In this document: positions 16,713 to 25,831 of the stretch, in pieces | How positions within the stretch are numbered: the first letter of the stretch is position 1 | Layout: each line of letters begins with the position of its first letter | NCBI GenBank assembly: GCA_904501735.1 | Contig: CAJGBY010000002.1 | Span: 124,001 to 188,000, forward strand | Direction of reading: 5' to 3' | Length of the DNA stretch: 64,000 nucleotides | Source: an uncultured Muribaculaceae bacterium | Lineage (GTDB): Bacteria > Bacteroidota > Bacteroidia > Bacteroidales > Muribaculaceae | Made by a program: the position numbers and the translations under genes | Notes under the pieces: model-generated | Database searches by the model: none | What the model saw: only the letters and a program-made list of their open reading frames with translations | Told to the model about the DNA's origin: nothing

Positions 16713-18899
16713 ATGTCAGCATTAAGATTTAAAGTAGTAGAAACCGCTTTTAATCGTAAGTCAATAAATTTTGAGTACCCAACCGAGCCAACCTCTTTAT
16801 ATTATGGGAAGTATGTGTTTAGTAGAAAGAAGATGTATGAATATCTTCCTAAAGACACCTATGAGGCTTTGATTAATGCAATTGATAATAAGGAACCTTT
16901 GAGTAGGAACTTAGCCGACAGTGTTGCAGAAGGTATGAAAAAATGGGCCATGGATAATGGTGCAAAGCATTATACTCACTGGTTTCAACCATTAACAGAT
17001 GGAACAGCTGAAAAGCATGATGCATTTATTGAACATGATGGGAAAGAAGGTGTTTTAGAAACCTTCTCAGGAAAATTGCTAGTTCAACAAGAACCTGATG
17101 CATCAAGTTTCCCTAATGGTGGTATCCGAAATACATTTGAAGCGCGAGGATATTCAGCTTGGGACATTTCGTCACCAGCATTTATATTGGACAACACATT
17201 ATGTATTCCTACCATTTTTATCTCTTATACAGGTGAATCTTTGGATTACAAAACTCCTTTATTGAGAGCTCTAAATGCTATTGATAAAGCTGGTACATCT
17301 GTTGCACAGTTGTTTGATCCTGAAGTAAAACATGTTATTTCTTATTTAGGTTGGGAACAAGAGTACTTCCTTGTTGATGAAGCTTTATATGTTGCACGAC
17401 CAGACCTTGCAATGACAGGTCGCACATTGATAGGCCAAGAAAGTGCAAAGAACCAACAGCTAGAAGACCATTATTTAGGTGCTATACCTTCACGAGTAGA
17501 ATCTTTTATGGCAGAATTAGAAGTGGAAAGTCATAAACTTGGTATTCCTGTAAAAACTTGTCATAATGAGGTGGCACCTAACCAATATGAATTAGCGCCA
17601 ATTTACGAAGAAACAAATTTGGCTAATGACCATAACCTGTTACTCATGTCATTGATGGATGATGTGGCTCGAAAACATAATTTCCGAGTACTACTTCATG
17701 AGAAACCTTTCAGTGGTGTGAATGGTTCTGGTAAGCATAATAACTGGAGCTTAGGAACCGATAAGGGCGAAATGTTGTTTGCTCCAGGAAAAACGCCTAA
17801 ATCACATCTGCAATTTGTGACATTTATTGTAAATGTGATGGCTGCAGTTTATAACCATAATGGATTGCTTAAAGCATCAATCTCTTCAGCCACAAATGGG
17901 CATCGTTTAGGTGCAAATGAAGCGCCACCAGCTATTATTTCGATGTTCCTTGGTTCGCAAATAAGCGATATGTTGAACGATTTGGTTAATAATCGTGATA
18001 GCCGTAACTTATTGAAAGGTAAAGAAGGTTTGTCATTGGATATGGCACAAATACCTGAATTGCTAATTGATAATACAGATAGAAATAGAACTTCTCCGTT
18101 TGCATTTACAGGAAATAGATTTGAATTTAGAGCAGTTGGTTCATCAGCTAATTGTTCATCAGCAATGATTGCGTTAAATGCAGCTGTTGCCGATCAACTA
18201 TTTACTTTTAGAAAGGCTATTGATGAACGCGTTAACAATGGTCAAGACTTAAACGATGCTATTGTTGATGAAGTTATTGAATTGGTGAAGTACTCTAAGG
18301 ATATTCATTTTGATGGTAATGGATACAGCGATGAATGGAAAGAAGAAGCAAAAAGAAGAGGTCTTGATTGTGAAACATCAGTGCCATTGATTTTTGATTC
18401 ATATCTTAAACCTGAATCTATTGAAATGTTTGCAAGAACAAAAGTGCTATCAAAAGTTGAATTAGAAGCGAGAAATGAGGTAAAATGGGAAGTCTATACA
18501 AAGAAGATTCAAATTGAAGCACGAGTGTTGGGCGATATGGCAATAAACCATGTGCTACCTGTAGCTACTCGTTATCAATCGATGCTTCTTGATAATGTGT
18601 ATAAGATTAAAACATTATTCTCAGAAGATAAATTTAAAGATATCGCTGAACAAGATTGTGTTACTATAGAGAAAATAGCATATCACACAAAAGAAGTTCG
18701 TAAAACAGTCGATATCATGGTAGAGGCTCGTCGCAAAGCAAATAAGATAGAATGTGAACGTTCTAAAGCTATTGCATATCATGATGAAGTACTACCTTGT
18801 ATGGATATTATCAGATATCATATTGATAAATTGGAATTGATGATTGATGACGAAATGTGGTCAATCCCTAAATACAGAGAATTATTGTTTATTAGATAA
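16713..18899 (+). CDS. glnN: Glutamine synthetase type III
   Basis: The enzyme makes glutamine from glutamate, ammonia and ATP. Its 728 residues fit the long GSIII family typical of Bacteroidota. Visible conserved parts include the N-terminal GSIII-specific region (PTEPTSLYYGKYVFSRKKM), the metal-binding E-Q-E segment (GWEQEYFLVD), CHNEVAPNQYELAP, the ATP/glutamate-binding NGSGKHNNWSLGT, and the NRTSPFAFTGNRFEFRAVGSS segment. The start follows a hairpin leader and its probable promoter. The next gene, a glutamine-using amidotransferase, begins 23 bp later, so the two form a glutamine supply and use operon. Confidence 0.95.
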   Translation: MSALRFKVVETAFNRKSINFEYPTEPTSLYYGKYVFSRKKMYEYLPKDTYEALINAIDNKEPLSRNLADSVAEGMKKWAMDNGAKHYTHWFQPLTDGTAEKHDAFIEHDGKEGVLETFSGKLLVQQEPDASSFPNGGIRNTFEARGYSAWDISSPAFILDNTLCIPTIFISYTGESLDYKTPLLRALNAIDKAGTSVAQLFDPEVKHVISYLGWEQEYFLVDEALYVARPDLAMTGRTLIGQESAKNQQLEDHYLGAIPSRVESFMAELEVESHKLGIPVKTCHNEVAPNQYELAPIYEETNLANDHNLLLMSLMDDVARKHNFRVLLHEKPFSGVNGSGKHNNWSLGTDKGEMLFAPGKTPKSHLQFVTFIVNVMAAVYNHNGLLKASISSATNGHRLGANEAPPAIISMFLGSQISDMLNDLVNNRDSRNLLKGKEGLSLDMAQIPELLIDNTDRNRTSPFAFTGNRFEFRAVGSSANCSSAMIALNAAVADQLFTFRKAIDERVNNGQDLNDAIVDEVIELVKYSKDIHFDGNGYSDEWKEEAKRRGLDCETSVPLIFDSYLKPESIEMFARTKVLSKVELEARNEVKWEVYTKKIQIEARVLGDMAINHVLPVATRYQSMLLDNVYKIKTLFSEDKFKDIAEQDCVTIEKIAYHTKEVRKTVDIMVEARRKANKIECERSKAIAYHDEVLPCMDIIRYHIDKLELMIDDEMWSIPKYRELLFIR

Positions 18900-18922
18900 T
18901 AAATTTATATATAATATTTTGT

Positions 18923-20803
18923 ATGGAAAATATTAAGCATGAATGTGGTATTGCAATGATTAGATTGCGTAAACCATTGGAATACTACAAAGAGAAATAT
19001 GGCACATATTTCTATGGATTTAACAAGTTGTATCTTTTAATGGAGAAACAACATAATCGTGGTCAAGAAGGCGCAGGATTCTGTTCTTTAAGTCTAAGTG
19101 CCGAGCCAGGTAATGAATATATTCATAGAGAAAGAGCTTTGGGTTCAGGTGCAATTAAAGAAATTTTTGCTGATGCTAAAAAGACTATAACTCAAGCCGA
19201 AGAAAATAATATACCAGATTCTCAACTACCACATGTAGCTGAGCTTTATATGGGACATTTAAGATATAGTACTGGCGGTCGTAAAGGTGTGAAATATGTA
19301 CATCCATTTTTAAGACGCAGTAGCTGGCGCTCAGAAAGCTTCATGCTTTGTGGTAACTTTACAATGACAAATACAGATGAAATTTTCCAGTCATTGGTTG
19401 AAAAAGGACAACACCCAAGAGTTGATGCTGAGACTATAATGCTATTAGAACAATTAAGTTTTGCTCTTGATAAAGAAAATAAGCGTTGTTATGATATTTA
19501 CAAGGCTCAAGGTCTTAATGGCATTGAAATACAACAAAAGATAAAAGAAAATCTTGTAATAAAGAATATTATTAAAGATGCCCCAAAGACATGGGATGGT
19601 GGATATGTTGTATGTGGAGCTGTAGGTAATGGTGACATGTTCGTTTTGCGCGATTCCAATGGTATCCGTCCTGCTTTCTATTACTATGATGATGAAATTG
19701 TAGTGGTGGCATCTGAACGTCCTGTAATTCAAACTGTAATGAATGTGAGCGTTAATTCTGTGAAAGAATTGACTCCAGGTTCAGCTATTATTGTTAACGC
19801 AAAGGGTGATGTTGAGATAGAAGATATTCTAGGAGAGAAAAAGAACGAAAAATGTTCTTTTGAACGCATCTATATATCACGAGGTAATGATAAAGACATT
19901 TATAATGAGCGTAAATCATTAGGTCGTACTTTAGCACCATCTATTCTTAAGAGCATTGACTATGATATTGAACATACAGTGTTCTCTTTCATTCCAAATA
20001 CAGCTGAAGTTGCTTATTTCGGTATGATGGAAGGCATGGAAAATTATCTAACACAATTGAAATTTGAAGAGATTCAAAAATTAGATAAGGATGATGTCGA
20101 ATATGCTGATAAGTTGAAGACAATTCTTTCAAAACGAGTAAGAACAGAAAAGATTGCAATTAAGGATATAAAACTTCGTACATTTATTACTGAAGGACAA
20201 GCTCGAAATGACTTAGCTGCCCATGTCTACGATGTAACTTATGGTCAAGTTCAAAATTTCGTCGATAACCTTGTTGTTATCGATGATAGTATCGTGAGAG
20301 GTACAACTTTGAAAGAATCTATCATTAGAATTCTTGATCGTTTGCATCCTAAGAAGATTGTAATCGTTTCATCTTGTCCTCAGGTTCGTTACCCTGACTA
20401 TTATGGTATCGATATGTCTCGTATGGCTGAATTTGCAGCTTTCCGTGCGGCAGTAGAGCTACTAAGAGAACGCAATATGGGATATGTGCTTGACGAGACA
20501 TATAAGAAGTGTAAAGCACAAGTAGGCTTGCCTAAGGAACAAATTGTTAACTATGTAAAGGATGTTTATGCACCATTTACCGATGAAGAGATTTCTAAGA
20601 AGATTGCTGAAATGCTAACTCCTGAAGGCATAAATGCTGAAATTGAATTGGTATATCACACTTTGGAAGGTATGCATCAATCTATTCCTGATAATCATGG
20701 TGATTGGTATTTCTCGGGTAATTACCCAACTCCAGGTGGTAATAAATTAGTTAATAAAGCATTTATTGACTATTACGAAGGAGATACAAAAGCTCCAATT
20801 TAA
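18923..20803 (+). CDS. PurF-like glutamine amidotransferase/phosphoribosyltransferase (long form)
   Basis: Class II amidotransferases of this kind pass ammonia from glutamine to PRPP, making phosphoribosylamine for purines. Cys8 in HECGIA is the likely N-terminal nucleophile after removal of MENIKHE. RGQEGAGF and GHLRYSTGG are the glutaminase-site loops. The PRPP loop NLVVIDDSIVRGTT lies at about residues 448-461. At 626 residues it is much longer than ordinary PurF (about 470-500), with extra sequence between about residues 190-225 and 345-420 and a C-terminal extension. It may be a second PurF-type enzyme and not the main one, so no symbol is assigned. It shares a transcript with glutamine synthetase. 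Confidence 0.8.
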   Translation: MENIKHECGIAMIRLRKPLEYYKEKYGTYFYGFNKLYLLMEKQHNRGQEGAGFCSLSLSAEPGNEYIHRERALGSGAIKEIFADAKKTITQAEENNIPDSQLPHVAELYMGHLRYSTGGRKGVKYVHPFLRRSSWRSESFMLCGNFTMTNTDEIFQSLVEKGQHPRVDAETIMLLEQLSFALDKENKRCYDIYKAQGLNGIEIQQKIKENLVIKNIIKDAPKTWDGGYVVCGAVGNGDMFVLRDSNGIRPAFYYYDDEIVVVASERPVIQTVMNVSVNSVKELTPGSAIIVNAKGDVEIEDILGEKKNEKCSFERIYISRGNDKDIYNERKSLGRTLAPSILKSIDYDIEHTVFSFIPNTAEVAYFGMMEGMENYLTQLKFEEIQKLDKDDVEYADKLKTILSKRVRTEKIAIKDIKLRTFITEGQARNDLAAHVYDVTYGQVQNFVDNLVVIDDSIVRGTTLKESIIRILDRLHPKKIVIVSSCPQVRYPDYYGIDMSRMAEFAAFRAAVELLRERNMGYVLDETYKKCKAQVGLPKEQIVNYVKDVYAPFTDEEISKKIAEMLTPEGINAEIELVYHTLEGMHQSIPDNHGDWYFSGNYPTPGGNKLVNKAFIDYYEGDTKAPI

Positions 20804-20810
20804 AATAATA

Positions 20811-20842
20811 AAAAAGCTAAAGATTAATTCTTTAGCTTTTTT
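20811..20842. terminator. Bidirectional terminator
   Basis: AGCTAAAGA pairs with TCTTTAGCT, with A and T runs on either side. It overlaps the recQ stop codon and serves both converging operons. Confidence 0.85.
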
Positions 20843-22727
20843 TGTATGTATTATTGTCGGCATCGAATATGAGATAATTTTCATCGGTAAGCTTCCTCAC
20901 GGTATCAATTATATCATCTCGATCAAATGATAGGGTGGTGATGAAATCATTTATTGTGCGAGGTGCATTTCCTACCATATATAGAATGCCATCAATTAAG
21001 TCTTGTAGCGTGTAGTTTGCTTTCTTTTTATTTGAGATACATACGTCGCATGAATTACATTTATCAATAGTATTATCTCCAAAATAATTAAGAAGTATCT
21101 TCTCTCTACATACATCATTGCTATATGCGTAATTAAGCATATTCGATATTCTGGATTCTATTTTAGCCTTCTGCTCCTCGTATATTGTCTTGGGAATGAG
21201 TATATACTTTACTTCTTCCCTTGATGTAGTATAAGTGATATATGGAGTGCGCTTTCGAGGCACATAATGCAGTATGTGCATTCTACTAAGAGCTAATAAG
21301 GACTCATATACATCCTCGTTTGTAATATTGAATTTCTTTGCTATATATTCTTCATTGATATATACATAATTGGCAAATAGTCCGGTATATTGGCGCAATA
21401 TAGCTTGAAGTACACAATCTAATTTTGAATTAGTATTTTTAAGATTGTATAATTCGTTTTTGTCGGCAAGAATAATAACGCGTGACTGAGTTTCAATTTC
21501 TTCTATAAAATCAATATAACCCGCTTGTGTTAGCAGTCTGAGTGCGTTGTGTGTAGGAATAACTGGTAGTTTGTATGTCTTGCAGAATAGATTGAAATTA
21601 AAATCATATGTTTCATTAAATCCACCTCCAATTGACACATTTAAGAATACGCCCACAAGTTCGTACACTTTCTTTATAAAGTCTCTTGGTGGGAATAATT
21701 CTGCTACTCGTTTGTTCAAGGTCGCTTTGTCGGTGTGCGCAACTAATAGCACTGCATAAGCCTTTTTTCTATCTCTACCAGCTCTACCAGCTTCTTGGTA
21801 ATACTCCTCAAGAGAATTAGGACAATCGAGGTGTATTACTATTCGCACATCAGGTTTGTCGATACCCATGCCAAATGCGTTGGTTGCTACCATTACGCGA
21901 CAAGCACCACTATTCCATTTGTTTTGCTTTTCGTTTTTGTCCTCAATATTTAACCCGGCATGATAGAAATCGGCTGAGATGCCATTCTTTTCTAATTCTT
22001 TAGCAATAAGAGCAGTTTTGGTTCGACTTCTTACATATATGATACCGCTACCGCTTACATTGTTCAATATATGTATTGCTTGAGCCAATTTGTCTTCAGT
22101 ATGTCTTACTACATAAGATAGATTACTACGAGCGTAACTCATAGAAAACACCTTATGATTCTTCAACTCAAGATTGTTAATGATGTCATTAACCACTTGA
22201 GGTGTAGCAGTGGCTGTTAACGCAAGAATAGGGGTGTTAGGCAATATCTTTCTTAAATTTGCTATTTTAAGAAAAGAAGGTCTAAAATCATAACCCCATT
22301 GAGAGATACAATGCGCTTCGTCAACGACAATTAATGAGACATTTAGCTCTCTAACATAATCGAGAAAAGAATCGGATTGTAGCCTTTCTGGTGAAACATA
22401 AAGAAATTTGAATTTACCAAAGATGCAATTCTCAATAACCTTTCTTTTTTCGTTTGTTGTGAGGCCTGAGTGTAGATAAGCTGCTTTGATTTTCCTTTTC
22501 AGCAAGTTATCCACTTGATCTTTCATTAGAGATATGATTGGCGTAACAACAATTGCCATACCTTCCATAGCCATCGCTGGCACTTGGAATGTAATTGACT
22601 TGCCACCACCGGTTGGCATAAGCCCTAATGTATCATTACCTTCAAGAATGGAGTTAATAATATCCTCTTGAAGGTAACGAAATGAGTCATATCCCCAATA
22701 TTTAGAAAGAATCTCGTGTATTGTCAT
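20832..22727 (-). CDS. recQ: ATP-dependent DNA helicase RecQ
   Basis: RecQ is a 3'-5' DNA helicase of recombination and replication repair. The motifs read in order: Walker A LMPTGGGKSITFQ, DEAH box VVDEAHCISQWGYDFR, the aromatic-rich loop, LALTATATP, and motif VI EYYQEAGRAGRDRK. The zinc-binding cysteines follow at about residue 540-570 (VCREK...CNSCDVC), then a winged-helix RQC region. The protein stops at 631 residues with no evident HRDC domain. It begins 13 bp behind recJ on the same strand, so the two nearest repair genes are co-transcribed. Confidence 0.94.
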   Translation of the reverse strand: MTIHEILSKYWGYDSFRYLQEDIINSILEGNDTLGLMPTGGGKSITFQVPAMAMEGMAIVVTPIISLMKDQVDNLLKRKIKAAYLHSGLTTNEKRKVIENCIFGKFKFLYVSPERLQSDSFLDYVRELNVSLIVVDEAHCISQWGYDFRPSFLKIANLRKILPNTPILALTATATPQVVNDIINNLELKNHKVFSMSYARSNLSYVVRHTEDKLAQAIHILNNVSGSGIIYVRSRTKTALIAKELEKNGISADFYHAGLNIEDKNEKQNKWNSGACRVMVATNAFGMGIDKPDVRIVIHLDCPNSLEEYYQEAGRAGRDRKKAYAVLLVAHTDKATLNKRVAELFPPRDFIKKVYELVGVFLNVSIGGGFNETYDFNFNLFCKTYKLPVIPTHNALRLLTQAGYIDFIEEIETQSRVIILADKNELYNLKNTNSKLDCVLQAILRQYTGLFANYVYINEEYIAKKFNITNEDVYESLLALSRMHILHYVPRKRTPYITYTTSREEVKYILIPKTIYEEQKAKIESRISNMLNYAYSNDVCREKILLNYFGDNTIDKCNSCDVCISNKKKANYTLQDLIDGILYMVGNAPRTINDFITTLSFDRDDIIDTVRKLTDENYLIFDADNNTYKKS

Positions 22728-22740
22728 ATAACAATGCCAA

Positions 22741-24468
22741 TCAATCTTCGCTAAATCGAATATCCTTTATTTGAAACTGTATAGCACCATTTGTCTTATG
22801 CTTGTTTTCTTCGATTGTGTAGCATATATCAAATGGTTTGCCCGATTTGATATCATCAAAGTATTCTGACATATTGAATGCAATGCCATTGATTACTTTG
22901 TCTGATTTGCTATCAACCAATTCCAACTTTATGTGTTCTTGATTCTTTCCAACCAACTTGCTGGTGCTATAATCATAAACATTTTTAGTTAGGAATACAG
23001 GTTTTTGATTCCAAGGACCATATGGATTGAATAGTTTTAAATATCCAAGCAATTCAGATGTGATTTCTGAGAAATTAATTTCGTAATCGATATCAATTTC
23101 AGGAGTCAATTGTTCCTTGTTGATATTTTCTATTACATATTCCTCAAATCGACGAGTGAATTCTGGGATATTTTCTTCCTTAAGCGATAGACCTACAGCA
23201 TATGTATGTCCTCCAAAGTTGTCTAAGAGGTCGCGTGTTGAATCTATTGCCTTGTAGATGTCAAATCCTTGTACTGAGCGTGATGAACCAGTTGCAAGAC
23301 CATTAGCCAAAGTAAGAACGACGCATGGTTTGCAATATAGTTCTGTTAATCTTGATGCTACGATACCAATAATACCCTTATGCCAATCTTTGTTATAGAT
23401 TACAATAGGCTTTTTGCTTGACACTATTTCACCTCTATCGGTCAAGATATTGCTTGCTTCTTCGGTGATTCGTTTGTCAAGTTCTTTTCTATCGCGATTA
23501 TATTGGTCGATGTTTTTGCCTTTTTCGTATGCTTCTTGGAAACTCTTTGTAACTAATAGTTCAACAGCTTCCATACCTGATTGCATTCTACCCGAAGCAT
23601 TGATTCTTGGACCAATCTTAAAAATAACATCACTTATTGTTATTTCTTTATTAGCCAAACCACAAATCTTGATTATACTTTTCAGACCAACATTAGGATT
23701 TGTATTTAATCGCTTTAGACCATAATAGGTCATAATGCGATTTTCGTCGGTCATAGGTACGATATCTGCAGCAATACTTACAGCCACTAAATCGAGTAGG
23801 GCATCCAATTCATGACGGTTGGTCAAGCCATTGCTTTGCATAAATGCACACATAAACTTGTAGCCAACACCACACCCCGATAAATGCTTAAACGGATAAG
23901 GGTTGTCTTCAAGTTTTGGGTTAAGAATGGCAACAGCATTTGGTAACACTTCATCGGGTACATGATGATCACATATAATTACATCAATACCCTTTGAGCG
24001 AGCATACTCAACTTCTTCAACCGCCTTGATACCGCAGTCAAGAACGATAATTAGTTTTACACCTACGCTTTCTGCGTAGTCAATACATTTATGTGAAATT
24101 CCGTATCCATCTTCGTAACGAGTAGGTATATAGTAATCCAATGTACCATAGTACGAAAGGAATTTATACACTAATGCTACAGCAGTGGTACCATCCACAT
24201 CATAATCCCCAAACACGAGGATTTTTTCTTTTTCCCCCAATGCAATATTGAGTCTATTAACCGCCTTATCCATATCTTTCATGAGAAATGGATCATGCAA
24301 ATCATTCATTGATGGATATAGGAATTTATCCACACTTTCTTTAGTGGTAATACCTCTTTGCACCAATAAATGACTTACGGCAGGGCAATTAGGAAATTGC
24401 TCTGTCAAAGCGGACTCGATAGTCTCTTGTTCGAATGTAGGAGATAAGTAGTTCCATTTACTTGTCAT
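22741..24468 (-). CDS. recJ: Single-stranded-DNA exonuclease RecJ
   Basis: RecJ degrades single-stranded DNA 5'-3' in recombination and mismatch repair. The DHH-family motifs are complete: VFGDYDVDGTTA (motif I), LDCGI (motif II), ICDHHVPDE (DHH, motif III), the DLVAVSIAADIVPM segment, and the DHHA1 motif DNFGGHTYAVGL. Length (575 residues) is normal. It is the first gene of a recJ-recQ operon and its upstream region is the hairpin-rich stretch at 24469-24782. Confidence 0.95.
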   Translation of the reverse strand: MTSKWNYLSPTFEQETIESALTEQFPNCPAVSHLLVQRGITTKESVDKFLYPSMNDLHDPFLMKDMDKAVNRLNIALGEKEKILVFGDYDVDGTTAVALVYKFLSYYGTLDYYIPTRYEDGYGISHKCIDYAESVGVKLIIVLDCGIKAVEEVEYARSKGIDVIICDHHVPDEVLPNAVAILNPKLEDNPYPFKHLSGCGVGYKFMCAFMQSNGLTNRHELDALLDLVAVSIAADIVPMTDENRIMTYYGLKRLNTNPNVGLKSIIKICGLANKEITISDVIFKIGPRINASGRMQSGMEAVELLVTKSFQEAYEKGKNIDQYNRDRKELDKRITEEASNILTDRGEIVSSKKPIVIYNKDWHKGIIGIVASRLTELYCKPCVVLTLANGLATGSSRSVQGFDIYKAIDSTRDLLDNFGGHTYAVGLSLKEENIPEFTRRFEEYVIENINKEQLTPEIDIDYEINFSEITSELLGYLKLFNPYGPWNQKPVFLTKNVYDYSTSKLVGKNQEHIKLELVDSKSDKVINGIAFNMSEYFDDIKSGKPFDICYTIEENKHKTNGAIQFQIKDIRFSED

Positions 24469-24494
24469 TTATGTAGTTTTTTATATATCAAGAT

Positions 24495-24646
24495 AGTGAG
24501 CCTTATAAAAAGGCTATATAAAAACCTCACTCATCAGTGCTTTATAGTGTTTTATAAAGCCCGAATGCAAGGTGATAATCAGCTTTAATTTTATAAATAA
24601 CCACTAAAATGCAAGCAAATTATTGCATTTTACAATAGCTGATTAT
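24495..24646. repeat. Cluster of nested inverted repeats upstream of recJ
   Basis: The region between recJ and the MscS gene (24469-24782) holds no gene but four stem structures. Within this interval: AGCCTT/AAGGCT (24499-24504/24510-24515) enclosed by AGTGAG/CTCACT; GCTTTATA/TATAAAGC (24539-24546/24553-24560); and a two-tier one with outer ATAATCAGCT/AGCTGATTAT (24575-24584/24637-24646) and inner TAAAATGCAA/TTGCATTTTA (24605-24614/24623-24632). All listed arms are perfect. They could be a structured leader of recJ, a small RNA or a decayed palindromic element. AT-richness makes some pairing likely by chance, but 10-bp perfect arms nested in one another are not expected. Confidence 0.5.
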
Positions 24647-24707
24647 ATAATTACGCAAAATTAATCATAGTTTTGCAATATTTGATATAGTTTTGATATA
24701 AAATTGA

Positions 24708-24751
24708 CAGTGCAATTCTTAAAAAAAGTTGCTTTTTAAAGAATTGCACTG
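24708..24751 (-). terminator. Terminator-like hairpin downstream of the MscS gene
   Basis: CAGTGCAATTCTT and AAGAATTGCACTG (24708-24720/24739-24751) form a perfect 13-bp stem, with a further A/T stack inside. On the minus strand it is followed by TCAATTTTATA, a weak U tract. Confidence 0.6.
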
Positions 24752-24782
24752 TTTGTTTTTTGTATATCTGTATAAATTGTAT

Positions 24783-25796
24783 TTATTTGGCTGTATCCAA
24801 ATGCACATCCAATTGTGGGAATGGGAAGTTTAGACCCTTGGTTGGGAATATTTCATACACTTTTTCGTTGATGCTATAGAATACATCCCAATAGAACGAA
24901 GTATGTACCCATGCTCGTACACTAAGGTTGACACTATTGTCGGCCAACTCGCCTAAAAATACCTTTGGAGAGTTGTCGCCCGATGGTATAGTAGGGATAA
25001 TTCCACTCAATTTTACTCTTTCCGTTTGTGGACGATTTTTATAGTCTTCTTCACATGTTGTTTTTACTATTCTATCATCTTCTAATAGTATAGATAGCAA
25101 TGTGTCGCGCGCAACTTTTACATCATCACCATACGAAATTGTAAATGTCCATGTAATTCTACGGTAAACCTCAGAAGAGTAGTTGATTATAGTACCAGTA
25201 GCGAGACCTCCATTAGGTACTATAACTGTTTTATTATCAATTGTATTGATAATTGTACTAAATATTTGAATCTCTTTTACTGTACCTGTTAGAGTATCAT
25301 GTTCAATGAAATCTCCAACACGATAAGGTTTTGTTAATAGTATCAATACACCGCCTGCAAAATTCTGTAGTGTTCCACTTAATGCAAGACCTATAGCAAC
25401 ACCAGCCGATGCAAAAATTGCCACAAAAGAGCTTGTTTCAATACCTAATATTCCAATGATGCTGATTACTAATATGAATAGAAGCACAATTCGTAACAAA
25501 CTTTGCAAGAATGATGCTAACGAAGCTTCTACATTATGCTTTTGTAATATACGCGTAGCAATGATGTATAATCGGCTGATTATAAACTTACCAATATAGA
25601 ACACAATTATCGACATTAGTAGTCTCAAACCAAATGTAACTGTAATGTCTACAATCTTGGTTATCAAGTCTTCAAATGAGGATTCTTTAAGTGTTTCTAT
25701 AAGTGCATCTCTTTTAAAAAATGAAGAGGGAATTGAGTCGTTTACAGTAGCAGTTACAGTACTTTGTAACAATAAATAAATGTTGTTTATACTCAT
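24783..25796 (-). CDS. MscS-family mechanosensitive ion channel
   Basis: The 337-residue protein has three membrane segments (about residues 50-72, 95-117 and 122-150). The pore-lining helix has the MscS pattern (FASAGVAIGLALSGTLQNFAGGVLIL) followed by KPYRVGDFIE and the beta domain (GTVKEIQIFSTIINTIDNKTVIVPNG). Such channels open under hypo-osmotic stress. A longer-than-usual insert (about residues 238-275) precedes the cytoplasmic C-terminal domain. It lies 35 bp behind a C11 peptidase gene on the same strand. Confidence 0.92.
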   Translation of the reverse strand: MSINNIYLLLQSTVTATVNDSIPSSFFKRDALIETLKESSFEDLITKIVDITVTFGLRLLMSIIVFYIGKFIISRLYIIATRILQKHNVEASLASFLQSLLRIVLLFILVISIIGILGIETSSFVAIFASAGVAIGLALSGTLQNFAGGVLILLTKPYRVGDFIEHDTLTGTVKEIQIFSTIINTIDNKTVIVPNGGLATGTIINYSSEVYRRITWTFTISYGDDVKVARDTLLSILLEDDRIVKTTCEEDYKNRPQTERVKLSGIIPTIPSGDNSPKVFLGELADNSVNLSVRAWVHTSFYWDVFYSINEKVYEIFPTKGLNFPFPQLDVHLDTAK

Positions 25797-25831
25797 ATTT
25801 TTGTATAACTAAATTGTGAAATCAGTATTAA

